From the NCBI GenBank assembly GCA_017882905.1, contig JADGOO010000106.1:1-64000 (forward strand): DNA of 64,000 nucleotides, in the 5' to 3' direction. Source of the stretch: Acidimicrobiia bacterium (GTDB lineage Bacteria > Actinomycetota > Acidimicrobiia > IMCC26256 > PALSA-610). Within the stretch, counting starts at the first letter, position 1; every line of letters starts with the position of its first letter. Under the pieces are notes generated by a model that made no database searches, was not told where the DNA came from, and saw nothing but the letters and a program-made list of their open reading frames with translations. Positions 27,575 to 36,426 of the stretch are shown piece by piece. Both the position numbers and the translations under genes were made by a program.

Positions 27575-28486
27575 TCAGGCTTTGCGTACGGCCGGCATCA
27601 CTTCGGCCGCGAAGCGCTCGAGGCCGTCGACGTCGAACGGTGCGCGCACGGCCACGATCACGTACTCCGCGCCCGCGCCGGCGAACGCAGCCGCGTGGTC
27701 GACCATCTGCTGCGTCGACCCCCGGAACACCGAAGGCCGCACCGCGTCGCTCATCGGGCCGAACTGGCGCACGAGCTCCTCTTCGCTGAACGCCATGCCG
27801 ACGTTCACCGACTTCGTGATGGTCGACGGGTCGCGGCCGAGTCGCTCGCAGTGCGCGTCGAGCACGCCGGCTTTGCGGGCCCACAGATCGGGTGGGATGA
27901 ACGGCACGTTCCAGCCGTCGGCGTGTTGGGCGGCGATGCGCAGCGTGACCTTCTCGCCACCTCCGCCGATCCAGATCGGGAGGCGCTCCTGCACTGGCTT
28001 GGGTTCGCACTGCGCGTCGCGCAGGGTGAAGTGCCGGCCGTCGAACGTGGTGCGTTCCTGGGTGAGCAAGCCGCGCACGCACTGGATCGACTCTTCGAGC
28101 ATCCGGAGTCGCTCGCCACTCGACCCGTAGTGCATGCCGTACACGTCGTACTCGTTGCGCAGCCACCCGGCGCCCATGCCGAACGTGATCCGGCCGGCGG
28201 CGAGCTGATCGAGCGTGGCCATCGTGTTGGCGAGAACGGCCGGGTGCCGGTAGCCCGCCGAGTACACGAGCGAGCCGCAGCGCACCCGTGTGGTCGCCGC
28301 AGCCAAGGCCGCGTGCGACGCGACCGCTTCGAGGCAGTGCGGGTTGCCGGTGTTGTCGGCGGCGTAGAAGTGGTCCCAGATCGAGATCCAGTCGAAGCCG
28401 AGCGCCTCGATGCGCTGCCAGAGCTGCTGCAGCTCGCTGATCGAAGTGTTCTGCAGGCCGGTGTGCACACCGAACTTCACATCCAT
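27575..28486 (-). CDS. LLM-class (F420-dependent type) oxidoreductase
   Basis: TIM-barrel luciferase-like: GFDWISIWDHFYAADNTGNPHCLEAVASHAALAAAT, RITFGMGAGWLRNEYDVYGM. Confidence 0.88.
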   Translation of the reverse strand: MDVKFGVHTGLQNTSISELQQLWQRIEALGFDWISIWDHFYAADNTGNPHCLEAVASHAALAAATTRVRCGSLVYSAGYRHPAVLANTMATLDQLAAGRITFGMGAGWLRNEYDVYGMHYGSSGERLRMLEESIQCVRGLLTQERTTFDGRHFTLRDAQCEPKPVQERLPIWIGGGGEKVTLRIAAQHADGWNVPFIPPDLWARKAGVLDAHCERLGRDPSTITKSVNVGMAFSEEELVRQFGPMSDAVRPSVFRGSTQQMVDHAAAFAGAGAEYVIVAVRAPFDVDGLERFAAEVMPAVRKA

Positions 28487-28499
28487 CGTGGGCGCCCGT

Positions 28500-29432
28500 T
28501 CAGCCGAGGTGCGGCATCACGCGCTCCGCGATGAGCCGCACGTGATCGTGGTCGTTGATGTCGAGCACCTGCAGGTATGCACGCGACGCACCCGCTGCGC
28601 CGAACGCCCGCAGGCGTTCGATCACCTCGTCGGGAGTGCCCGCGACGCCGTTCTGGCGCAGCTCATCGGGCGCGCGACCGATCGCGGCTGCGCGGCGCGC
28701 GAACTCGGCGTCGTCGGTGCCGCAGCACACGACGACCGCCGCCGAGAAGGTCATCGTGGTGGACCAGTCGCGGCCGACCGTGTCGCATGCGGTCTTCACA
28801 TGATCGATCGCAGTGGGGTAGTAGTCGAGCGGCGCGAACGGCACGTTGAAGTCGGTGGCGTACTGCGCGGCCAGCCGCGGTGTGCGCTTCGTGCCGAAGC
28901 CACCGATGACGATCGGCACCGCGTGCTGGACCGGCTTGGGCAACGCGGGTGAGTCGGTCAGCTGGTAGTGCTTGCCCTCGTAGCTGAACCGTTCACCGAC
29001 CGGCGTCGACCACAGGCCGGTCACGATCGCCAGCTGCTCCTCGAGACGTTCGAAGCGCACGCCGAGGGGCGGGAACTCGAAGCCATAGGCGCGGTGCTCG
29101 TCTTCGTACCAGCCGGCACCTATGCCGAGCTCGATCCGCCCGCCACTCATCGCGTCGGCCTGCGCGACCGTGATCGCGAGCAAGCCCGGCGGCCGGAAGG
29201 TGGCCGAGGTGACGAGCGTGCCGAGCCGGATGCGCGATGTCTCCCGACCGATCGCGGCGAGCGTGGCCCACGCATCGGTGGGTCCCGGGCCGCCGTCGAC
29301 GTCGCCCATCTTGAGGAAGTGGTCAGATCGGAAGAACGCGTCGAAGCCCAGGTCATCGGCCAGCTGTGCGAGCGCGAGGAGCTGGTCGTAGCTCGCGCCC
29401 TGCTGCGGTTCGGTGAAGATTCGGAGCTGCAC
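28500..29432 (-). CDS. LLM-class (F420-dependent type) oxidoreductase
   Basis: GFDAFFRSDHFLKMGDVDG, GRIELGIGAGWYEDEHRAYGF; GTG start with TAGGTT box 8 nt upstream. Confidence 0.88.
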   Translation of the reverse strand: MQLRIFTEPQQGASYDQLLALAQLADDLGFDAFFRSDHFLKMGDVDGGPGPTDAWATLAAIGRETSRIRLGTLVTSATFRPPGLLAITVAQADAMSGGRIELGIGAGWYEDEHRAYGFEFPPLGVRFERLEEQLAIVTGLWSTPVGERFSYEGKHYQLTDSPALPKPVQHAVPIVIGGFGTKRTPRLAAQYATDFNVPFAPLDYYPTAIDHVKTACDTVGRDWSTTMTFSAAVVVCCGTDDAEFARRAAAIGRAPDELRQNGVAGTPDEVIERLRAFGAAGASRAYLQVLDINDHDHVRLIAERVMPHLG

Positions 29433-29494
29433 GACACCGGAACCTACCGAGCGCGCGTGCCCACCGTCCTGCGCGGCGCCCCTACGCTGGTCCC

Positions 29495-30334
29495 GTGCTG
29501 CAGGTGGAGCGATGGCCCACGCTGAACGACCCGGTGCTCGTGTACTCGTTCACGGGCTGGGTCGACGCGGGCCTCGCCGGGCAGGGCACCGCCGCGCTCA
29601 TCGTGGATCAGCTCGAGGCCGGCAACGGCAGCCGGTTCGGTCGCATCGACCTCACCGATCTGCTCGACCTGCAGCAGACGCGCCCCACGGTGAAGCTCGT
29701 CGACGGCGGATTGCGCCGCATCGAGTGGCCGCAGGTGGAGCTGTGGTCCGGGCGCCTCGGACGCGACGTGGTGTGCGTGCGCGGGCCCGAGCCGTCGATC
29801 CGCTGGCCCACGTTCGCGGGCTGGATCGTGGAGATCGCCGAGCAAGTGGGTGCGCGTGAGGCGTACGCCGTTGGCGGCATGCCGCACGTGATCACGCACC
29901 GGCGTCCGGTGCCGGTGCTCGCGACGGCCACGAAGCGATCGATCGCCCAGGAGGTGGGGCCGCTGCGCGACGACTACCTCGGCGCCACCGGTCTCAACAC
30001 GGTCGTGCAGTCGATCCTCGGCGATGCGGGCATCCGTTCGGTGGCGCTGTGGGCGCAGGTTCCGCAGTACGTGTCGGGTTCGCCGTCTCCGCCCGCCGTG
30101 CGCGCGCTCGCGCAACGCCTCGCCGACCTGGCGCGCCTCACCCCCGATCTGCGAGCGCTCGATGCTCGCGCCGCCGCGTATCGCGACAAGGTCGAAGAGG
30201 GATTGGCGGAGCGTCCCGACGTGCTCGCGATCGTCAACCAGATCGACGAGCAATGGTCGCAACGGATCCCGAGTGCCGACGAGCTCGCCTCGGAGATCGA
30301 GCAGTTCCTGAAGACGCAGCGCGACCAGGACTGA
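29495..30334 (+). CDS. PAC2 family protein (proteasome-assembly-chaperone-like)
   Basis: LVYSFTGWVDAGLAGQGTAALIVDQLEAG, AYAVGGMPHVITHRRPVPVLATATKRSIAQEVG; TACGCT box 6 nt before GTG. Confidence 0.9.
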   Translation: MLQVERWPTLNDPVLVYSFTGWVDAGLAGQGTAALIVDQLEAGNGSRFGRIDLTDLLDLQQTRPTVKLVDGGLRRIEWPQVELWSGRLGRDVVCVRGPEPSIRWPTFAGWIVEIAEQVGAREAYAVGGMPHVITHRRPVPVLATATKRSIAQEVGPLRDDYLGATGLNTVVQSILGDAGIRSVALWAQVPQYVSGSPSPPAVRALAQRLADLARLTPDLRALDARAAAYRDKVEEGLAERPDVLAIVNQIDEQWSQRIPSADELASEIEQFLKTQRDQD

Positions 30335-31526
30335 CATTCCGCTCCGGCGCATGGTGGTCGCGCCACACGTCGCGCAGCTTCAGGGTCGGCCCGCTGTGCA
30401 GGACCGCTCGCGTGTACACGCGGCCGCCGAGCTCCACCAGCCCGGCGATCGTGAGGACCGTGAGCGCCAGGGCGACTGCCGGCTCCCACCAGGCCGCGGT
30501 ACCCATCGCGATGCGCACCGGCATCGTGAGCGGCGCGGTGGCCGGGAAGAACGACAGCACGCGCGCCCAGCTGCTGTCGGGGCTGCCGATCGCCCCGAAC
30601 GACACGAAGTAGCCGGCGATCAACACGAACTGCACGGGTCCGGCGACGCTCTGAGCGTCTTCCGTACGCGATGCGAGCGAACCGAGCGCGCCGTACACCA
30701 TTGCGTAGAGCGCGTACCCGAGCACGAACCACACGACGACCCAGGCGAGCACCGCGCCGCGCGCGGCCGGGACATCGAACGAGTCGACGCTCGAAGTGGC
30801 GACGAGCGCAGCGAGCGCGGTCACGGCGATCTGCGCGAGCCCGAGCAATCCGATCCCCGCGACCTTCCCTGCGAGCAGGTTGCGGGCAGGAATGCGTGCG
30901 AGCAGTACCTCGACGACGCGGCTCGCCTTCTCCTCGACCACACCGGTGAGCACGAGGTTCCCGTAGGTGGTGATCGAGATGAAGAGCAACACCATCATGA
31001 TCATCGCCGCGGTCTCGTCGTCCTTGCTGCGGCCGGCCACCGAGCCCAACGCCGTGTTCGCGATCGGAACCGGTGCCACGATGGCGAGCAGGTCCTGCTC
31101 GCTGATGCCCGCGCTGGTTGCTCGCGCGCGCACGGCCACGAGCTGGATCGCGCTCGCGACGACGCCGCGCAGCTTCTCGTCGGTCTGACCGCGCCATTCG
31201 AGCTTCCGGGCGTCGACGACGAGCACATCGACGCGACTGCGACGTGTCGCTTCTTCCCCTGCAGCGATCGAGCTGTAGCTGTGCACGCGCACCGTCATGC
31301 CAGAAGCCTTGCTCTGCACCTGGATGGTGCTCGCGAGGTCGGTCGGGACCGAACCAGCCAGGCCGATGTTGCGGGGAGCACTCCCGGAGCTGAGCAGCGA
31401 CGGTGCGACGATCACGCCGACGACGATGAGGATCATCACCACCACGGAGGCGCGAAAGGCGCGCGAACGGCTCCGCTCTCGCATCTCTCGCGCGGCGACG
31501 AGCCACACTTGGCGAAGGCTGCTCAT
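30234..31526 (-). CDS. ABC-2 type transporter permease (NatB-like)
   Basis: LVAAREMRERSRSRAFRASVVVMILIVVGV, multiple TM segments; 3' end overlaps PAC2 antisense by about 100 bp. Confidence 0.88.
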   Translation of the reverse strand: MSSLRQVWLVAAREMRERSRSRAFRASVVVMILIVVGVIVAPSLLSSGSAPRNIGLAGSVPTDLASTIQVQSKASGMTVRVHSYSSIAAGEEATRRSRVDVLVVDARKLEWRGQTDEKLRGVVASAIQLVAVRARATSAGISEQDLLAIVAPVPIANTALGSVAGRSKDDETAAMIMMVLLFISITTYGNLVLTGVVEEKASRVVEVLLARIPARNLLAGKVAGIGLLGLAQIAVTALAALVATSSVDSFDVPAARGAVLAWVVVWFVLGYALYAMVYGALGSLASRTEDAQSVAGPVQFVLIAGYFVSFGAIGSPDSSWARVLSFFPATAPLTMPVRIAMGTAAWWEPAVALALTVLTIAGLVELGGRVYTRAVLHSGPTLKLRDVWRDHHAPERNVSPGRAASSGTARSPRRARRHSGSVATIARRSG

Positions 31527-32410
31527 GACGCGACCGCGTCGCGGAACAGCTCGGACAGCGTGGGGGGCTGATACGCGAACGACACCAGGTCGGCCGTGTG
31601 GCGAGCGAGGCCGATCACCTGGCCGAGGTCGGTCGCGCGGTCCACGCGCAGGCGCGTGTGACCGTCGTGGCACGCGACCACCCGAGCCGACGACAGCGAC
31701 GACCAGTCGGGCGCTGGCCCGCGCGTATGGATGTCGACGAATCGGTCGGGCACTGCGGCCCGCAGCGCTTCGAGCTCGCCGGCGAGAACGACCCGACCGT
31801 GGTCGATGATGACCACGTCTTCGCACAGATCCTCGACCAGGTCGAGCTGATGGCTCGAGAACAACACCGTTGCGCCCGCTTGCGCGACGGTGGCGAGCAG
31901 CTCGGCCATGCTGGCGATGGCCAGTGGATCGAGACCGGAGAATGGCTCGTCGAGCACGAGCAGATCGGGCTCGTTGATGAGCGCCGCGATCAACTGCACC
32001 CGTTGCTGGTTGCCGTGTGACAGTGCGTCGAGGCGATCGCTCGCGCGCTCGGCCAACCCGAGCTGCTCGAGCCACGTGTTGACGCTCCGGTTGACGTCGA
32101 CGCGCCCGCGGCCGCACAACCTCCCGAGGTACAGAAGCTGATCGCGCACGCGCATGCGCGGATACAGGCCACGTTCCTCGGGCATGTACCCGAAACGGGC
32201 GCGTTCGGCGGTCGCGATCGGAGCGTCGTTCCAACGCACCGCGCCCGCGTCGAGTTCGACAAGCCCGAACACCGCTCGCATCGCCGTGGTCTTGCCGGCT
32301 CCGTTCGGCCCGAGGAACCCAGTGAGGCGACCCGACTTCGCAACGAACGAGCAGTCGTCGAGTGCGGCCACCCTGGCGAACTGCTTCGTCGCCCGGTCGA
32401 ACTCGAGCAC
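31523..32410 (-). CDS. ABC transporter ATP-binding protein
   Basis: GFLGPNGAGKTTAMR Walker A, SHGNQQRVQLIAALINEPDLLVLDEPFSGLDP signature/Walker B; GTG at 32410. Confidence 0.92.
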   Translation of the reverse strand: MLEFDRATKQFARVAALDDCSFVAKSGRLTGFLGPNGAGKTTAMRAVFGLVELDAGAVRWNDAPIATAERARFGYMPEERGLYPRMRVRDQLLYLGRLCGRGRVDVNRSVNTWLEQLGLAERASDRLDALSHGNQQRVQLIAALINEPDLLVLDEPFSGLDPLAIASMAELLATVAQAGATVLFSSHQLDLVEDLCEDVVIIDHGRVVLAGELEALRAAVPDRFVDIHTRGPAPDWSSLSSARVVACHDGHTRLRVDRATDLGQVIGLARHTADLVSFAYQPPTLSELFRDAVAS

Positions 32411-32520
32411 GGCGCACCTCCCGCTCGAGCATCGATCCAGCGCGTGCGGGTCGCCAGGGCCCAAGGACTCCAACGCTGTGGCCATCCGAATCGCCGGGGC
32501 TCACGCCCGGGCTTGGGCGC

Positions 32521-33180
32521 TCAGGCGTCGGGCTTGGCGCCGGCGTCGTCGAGGCGTTGCTGCGGGAGCCAGACGCACACGCCGGTGTTCGATGCCGTGG
32601 TGCCGGTCTGCACGCTGCCGCCGAGGCCACGGGCGAGGCGCCGTAGGCGGTCGAGCGCCTCGGCCGCGATGCGCACGTCGTCGAGCTCGAGGAGCAGCTC
32701 GCCGCGGCGGCGGTCCGCCGAGAGGCGCACGTCGTGGTCGCTCGCAACCACCCCCGCCTCGAGCAGCGTGGCGAGCAGCTCCTGGAAGCGAACCGGGTTC
32801 GTGACGATCGCAGCGTGCGCGGGGCAGCGCACCACGATGTTGCGGTCGCGCAACGTTGCGCCTGCCGCGGCGGCCGCCAGCTCGAGCGCCCCGGCCACGA
32901 GCACGGTCGCCTGCGGCTCGCGGCCGTCGAGCGTGCCGGTACGGGTTCCGTCGTCGATGATCTGCTCGACCACCTGTTGCAAGCCGTGTGCGAGCGTGCG
33001 GGCGCGGGCCAGCAGGTGCGGGTCGAGCGTCTCGCCCGACGGTCCGAGGTGGGCGAGGGCAAGTCGCTGGAGGGTGCGCATGATCTCGGCGAGCGGGTCG
33101 GCGAGACCCGCCGTCACGGTGTCGCGGAGCTGGCGCCGATCGGCTTCGGTCGTACCGAGGGCCGGAGTCGTGGTGGTCAT
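32521..33180 (-). CDS. Hypothetical protein resembling a degenerate HATPase/histidine-kinase module
   Basis: Helical N-terminus and C-terminal LRRLARGLGGSVQTGTTASNTGVCVWLPQQ resembling the end of an HK ATPase domain; no clear H-box or N-box. Confidence 0.5.
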   Translation of the reverse strand: MTTTTPALGTTEADRRQLRDTVTAGLADPLAEIMRTLQRLALAHLGPSGETLDPHLLARARTLAHGLQQVVEQIIDDGTRTGTLDGREPQATVLVAGALELAAAAAGATLRDRNIVVRCPAHAAIVTNPVRFQELLATLLEAGVVASDHDVRLSADRRRGELLLELDDVRIAAEALDRLRRLARGLGGSVQTGTTASNTGVCVWLPQQRLDDAGAKPDA

Positions 33181-33375
33181 GGCGGTTCCCGTCGCTGGGC
33201 TACTCGGACCCATCGGCCTCGCGGTGACCGGTCTTGAGCCTCGGGGGCGTCGGCCGCCCCGCCGATGCGCCGCTGCGTCGCTCGCAGTGCCATTCTCCGG
33301 GTGAGCGGCGCATGGGCCGTGGTGGCCCCCGACTGGGGGAGTGGACCAGCGAGTGGACCGGCGAATGGAGACGAC

Positions 33376-33690
33376 ATGAGCGTGGTGCGGATCAACGCCA
33401 TCGAGGTACCGGCGGAGCGGGCCGACGAGCTCGTCGAGCGGTTCTCGAAGCGGGCCGGCGAGGTCTCGAAGATGCCCGGCTTCGAAGCCTTCGAGCTGCT
33501 GCGCCCCACCGACGACCGCACCACCTTCCTCGTGTACACGCGCTGGAGCACCCAGGAGGCGTTCGATGCGTGGGTGAACGGCCAGGCCTTCCAACGGGGC
33601 CATGCCCAGCACACCGGGCAAGGCCCCGTGAGTCAGCATGCCGAGCTGTGGAGCTTCGACGTCGTGCAGCACGAAGAGGCTCCGGCCTAG
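33376..33690 (+). CDS. ABM-fold protein similar to MhuD (mycobilin-producing heme-degrading monooxygenase)
   Basis: MSVVRINAIEVPAERADELVERFSKRAGEVSKMPGFEAFELLRP closely resembles mycobacterial MhuD, with Asn7, Trp66 and a His near position 76. Confidence 0.8.
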   Translation: MSVVRINAIEVPAERADELVERFSKRAGEVSKMPGFEAFELLRPTDDRTTFLVYTRWSTQEAFDAWVNGQAFQRGHAQHTGQGPVSQHAELWSFDVVQHEEAPA

Positions 33691-33739
33691 AGCGCCGCGG
33701 CGAGCGGTCGGCCGAGTCGATCCAATAGGGTCGGCGCCC

Positions 33740-35473
33740 ATGCCGACGCTCGCCGAAGTTGCTGCCGAGGTCACCGGACCCGGCGGCCCGCTCGAGATCG
33801 TGGTCGAAGAAGCGCTCGGCCACCGAGTGCAGGTCTACAAGACCCGAATGCGCAGCATGCGCGAGCTGATGGCGCAGAACGCCGCGCGCGCCGACGTCAC
33901 GTTCGTGGTGCAAGGCGATCGCCGCCTCACCTACGGCCAGCACGACCGCTGCGCGCGCCGCACGGCCCACGCGCTCGCTGCGCTCGGCGTCGGCCCCGGC
34001 GACCGGGTCGCGGTGATCTCGGCCAACAACCCCGAATGGCTCATCACGTTCTGGGCCTGCGCGATCCTCGGCGCGATCGTCGTGCCCCTCAACGCATGGC
34101 AGAAGGCCGAAGAGCTGCAGTTTGCGATCGACGACTCGGGCTCGAAGATCGTCGTCGCCGACCGCAAGCGCCTCGACGCGATCATGCCGATCCTCGACGA
34201 CCTGCCGACCGTCGAGCAGGTGTTCCTCGTGGGTGAGAGCGACCCGGGCGACATCGCCGTGGTGCGCAGCTTCGTCGAGCTCTCGGGCGCCGACGACAGC
34301 GACCAAGACCCGGGGATGCCCGGTGGCGGAATCGCCGAAGACGACGTGGTGGCGATCCTCTACACGTCGGGCACGACCGGGCGGCCCAAGGGCGCAACCA
34401 TCTCGCACCGCCAGGTGATCGCGAACCTTCAGAACATCATGTGCCTCGGCATCATCCAGCTGATGGCCGGCGTCGCGTCGCGCGGCAACGAAGACGGCAA
34501 TCAGGAAGCCGCGCTGCTCGTGGTGCCGCTCTTCCACGTGACGGGCTGTCTGTCCACGATGGTCGTGAGCTACGCCACCGGCGGCAAGCTCGTGTTGATG
34601 CCCGCCAAGCGCTTCGACCCTGATCTGGCGATGCAGACCATCGAGAGCGAGCGTGTCACGAGCATCGGTGGCGTGCCCACGATCATGTGGCGCATCATCG
34701 AATCGCCCAACTTCGACAAGTACGACCTGTCGAGCGTGAAGCGCGCCAGCTACGGCGGCGCGCCGGCCGCGGCCGAGCTCGTCGAGCGCATCGAGCGGGC
34801 CTTCCCGAACCTGCGCAAGACGTTGTCGACGGCGTACGGGCTCACCGAGACGGCGTCGGTCGCCACGGCGCTCGGCGGCGACGACTACTTCGCCCATCCC
34901 ACGAGCTGCGGCCGGCCGGCGCCCACCGTCGAGCTCGAGATCCGCGACGACTTCTCTTGCGAGGTGCCCCGCGGCGAGCAGGGCGAGATCTGGTTGAAGG
35001 GTCCGACGATCATGCTGCGGGGGTACTGGAACCGCCCCGAGGTGAACGCCGAGGTGCTCGTCGACGGCTGGTTCCGCACCGGCGACATCGCCAAGCAGGA
35101 CGACGAGGGCTTCGTCTACATCGTCGACCGCGCCAAGGACATGATCATCCGTGCCGGCGAGAACATCTACTGCGTCGAGATCGAGAACGTGCTCTACGAC
35201 TTCCCTGGGGTGATCGACGCCGCGGTGGTCGGGGTCCCGCACGTACAGCTCGGCGAGGAGGTCAAGGCCGTCGTGCACCTGAAGGCCGGCGTGCACGCGA
35301 CGGCTGACGCGATCCGGGAGCACTGCCGCCGGCACCTCGCCGACTTCAAGGTGCCGGAGTACGTGGAGATCCGCGACGAGCCCCTGCCCCGCAACCCGGC
35401 CGGCAAGGTCCTGAAGGCGGCCCTCCGGGGCGGCGAGACCGCGTTCGCGACGAGCGACGACCAGGCCCTGTGA
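33740..35473 (+). CDS. Acyl-CoA synthetase (AMP-forming)
   Basis: ILYTSGTTGRPKGATISH, AYGLTETASV, GWFRTGDIAKQDDEGFVYIVDRAKDMIIRAGENIYCVEIEN. Confidence 0.93.
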   Translation: MPTLAEVAAEVTGPGGPLEIVVEEALGHRVQVYKTRMRSMRELMAQNAARADVTFVVQGDRRLTYGQHDRCARRTAHALAALGVGPGDRVAVISANNPEWLITFWACAILGAIVVPLNAWQKAEELQFAIDDSGSKIVVADRKRLDAIMPILDDLPTVEQVFLVGESDPGDIAVVRSFVELSGADDSDQDPGMPGGGIAEDDVVAILYTSGTTGRPKGATISHRQVIANLQNIMCLGIIQLMAGVASRGNEDGNQEAALLVVPLFHVTGCLSTMVVSYATGGKLVLMPAKRFDPDLAMQTIESERVTSIGGVPTIMWRIIESPNFDKYDLSSVKRASYGGAPAAAELVERIERAFPNLRKTLSTAYGLTETASVATALGGDDYFAHPTSCGRPAPTVELEIRDDFSCEVPRGEQGEIWLKGPTIMLRGYWNRPEVNAEVLVDGWFRTGDIAKQDDEGFVYIVDRAKDMIIRAGENIYCVEIENVLYDFPGVIDAAVVGVPHVQLGEEVKAVVHLKAGVHATADAIREHCRRHLADFKVPEYVEIRDEPLPRNPAGKVLKAALRGGETAFATSDDQAL

Positions 35474-35483
35474 ACGCACCGAG

Positions 35484-35861
35484 GTGATCGCCCTCTCGTT
35501 GTTCGACGTGCATCGCGCGTGGGGGTACACGGCGATCGTGCTCAACGGTCTGGCCGGCCTCTACGGCCTGGCCGCGTGGCGCTGGCCGCGCCTACGGGGC
35601 CGCGCGGTGTGGGGCGCGGTGATCTTCGCCGAGGTGGCGATGATGGTGCAGGTCCTGCTGGGCGTGTTGCTCGTCACCGCGCAGCATTACAAGCCGCCGC
35701 GGTTCCACATGTTCTACGGGTTCGTGTCGTTCATCACGGTGGGGTTGCTCTACTCGTACCGCTATGTTTTCAAGGCGCGCAACCAGATGGAGCTCTTCTA
35801 CGGCCTCGGTGGCCTCTTCCTGATGGGCCTCGGCATCCGGGCGGTCCTCCAGGTGGTCTAG
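35484..35861 (+). CDS. Hypothetical four-TM membrane protein
   Basis: 125 aa hydrophobic protein, 11 bp after the acyl-CoA synthetase. Confidence 0.65.
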   Translation: MIALSLFDVHRAWGYTAIVLNGLAGLYGLAAWRWPRLRGRAVWGAVIFAEVAMMVQVLLGVLLVTAQHYKPPRFHMFYGFVSFITVGLLYSYRYVFKARNQMELFYGLGGLFLMGLGIRAVLQVV

Positions 35862-35929
35862 AGACTGGCGCGCACCCCAAGACTCGCGCAGAGGCGGCAA
35901 GCAGCCCGCGACGAAGGAATCGCGAATCG

Positions 35930-35961
35930 CGCCCGGCGTCGCGAACTTGCCGCGCCGGGCG
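35930..35961. terminator. Stem-loop CGCCCGGCG-N14-CGCCGGGCG between convergent genes
   Basis: Perfect 9-bp inverted repeat in the convergent intergenic gap 35862-35982. Confidence 0.5.
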
Positions 35962-35982
35962 GAACAGGCGCAGGAGAAACCG

Positions 35983-36219
35983 CTAGAGGTTCACCACGGG
36001 GCAGGTGAGGGTGCGGGTGATGCCCTCCACGAGCTGGATCTGACTCACCACCATCTTGCCGAGGTCGTCGACGGAGCCCGCCTCGGCCTTGACGATCACG
36101 TCGTAGGGACCGGTGACGTCGTCGGCGTCGATCACGCCCGGCAAGCCACGGATCGAATCGACCACGTGCGATGCCTTGCCGACCTCGGTCTGGATCAGGA
36201 TGTAGGCCTGGACTGCCAT
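35983..36219 (-). CDS. Stand-alone Lrp/AsnC ligand-binding (RAM) domain protein
   Basis: AYILIQTEVGKASHVVDSIRGLPGVIDADDVTGPYDVIVKAEAGSVDDLGKMV; no HTH; TAGATT box 6 nt before ATG. Confidence 0.88.
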   Translation of the reverse strand: MAVQAYILIQTEVGKASHVVDSIRGLPGVIDADDVTGPYDVIVKAEAGSVDDLGKMVVSQIQLVEGITRTLTCPVVNL

Positions 36220-36426
36220 GCGGGGAATCTAACCGCATGCCGCCCGCGCCGCTCCGGGGCGGCGGGCACGACCCGGCCCCACCTGCGAGCGAGGGCCAAG
36301 GGAGGTGACACCCGCCGCTCCTTTCGGTTTCCGTGAGTGTGGTCTGCCTACAATTTCCGAACGGTTCGCGCCCTTTGCGGCGCCCACTGGTCGCAACGCG
36401 GCGAGCAGCAGCGAGCAGGAGCAGGC

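Noticed and set aside
27575-29432. Tandem LLM oxidoreductases as a novel system
   Set aside because: Paired F420-type LLM genes are common in actinobacteria; nothing sequence-specific made this pair stand out.
33392-35545. 717-aa antisense ORF over the acyl-CoA synthetase
   Set aside because: Overlaps a well-supported adenylate-forming enzyme; His/Asp/Arg/Val-rich composition typical of spurious high-GC antisense frames.
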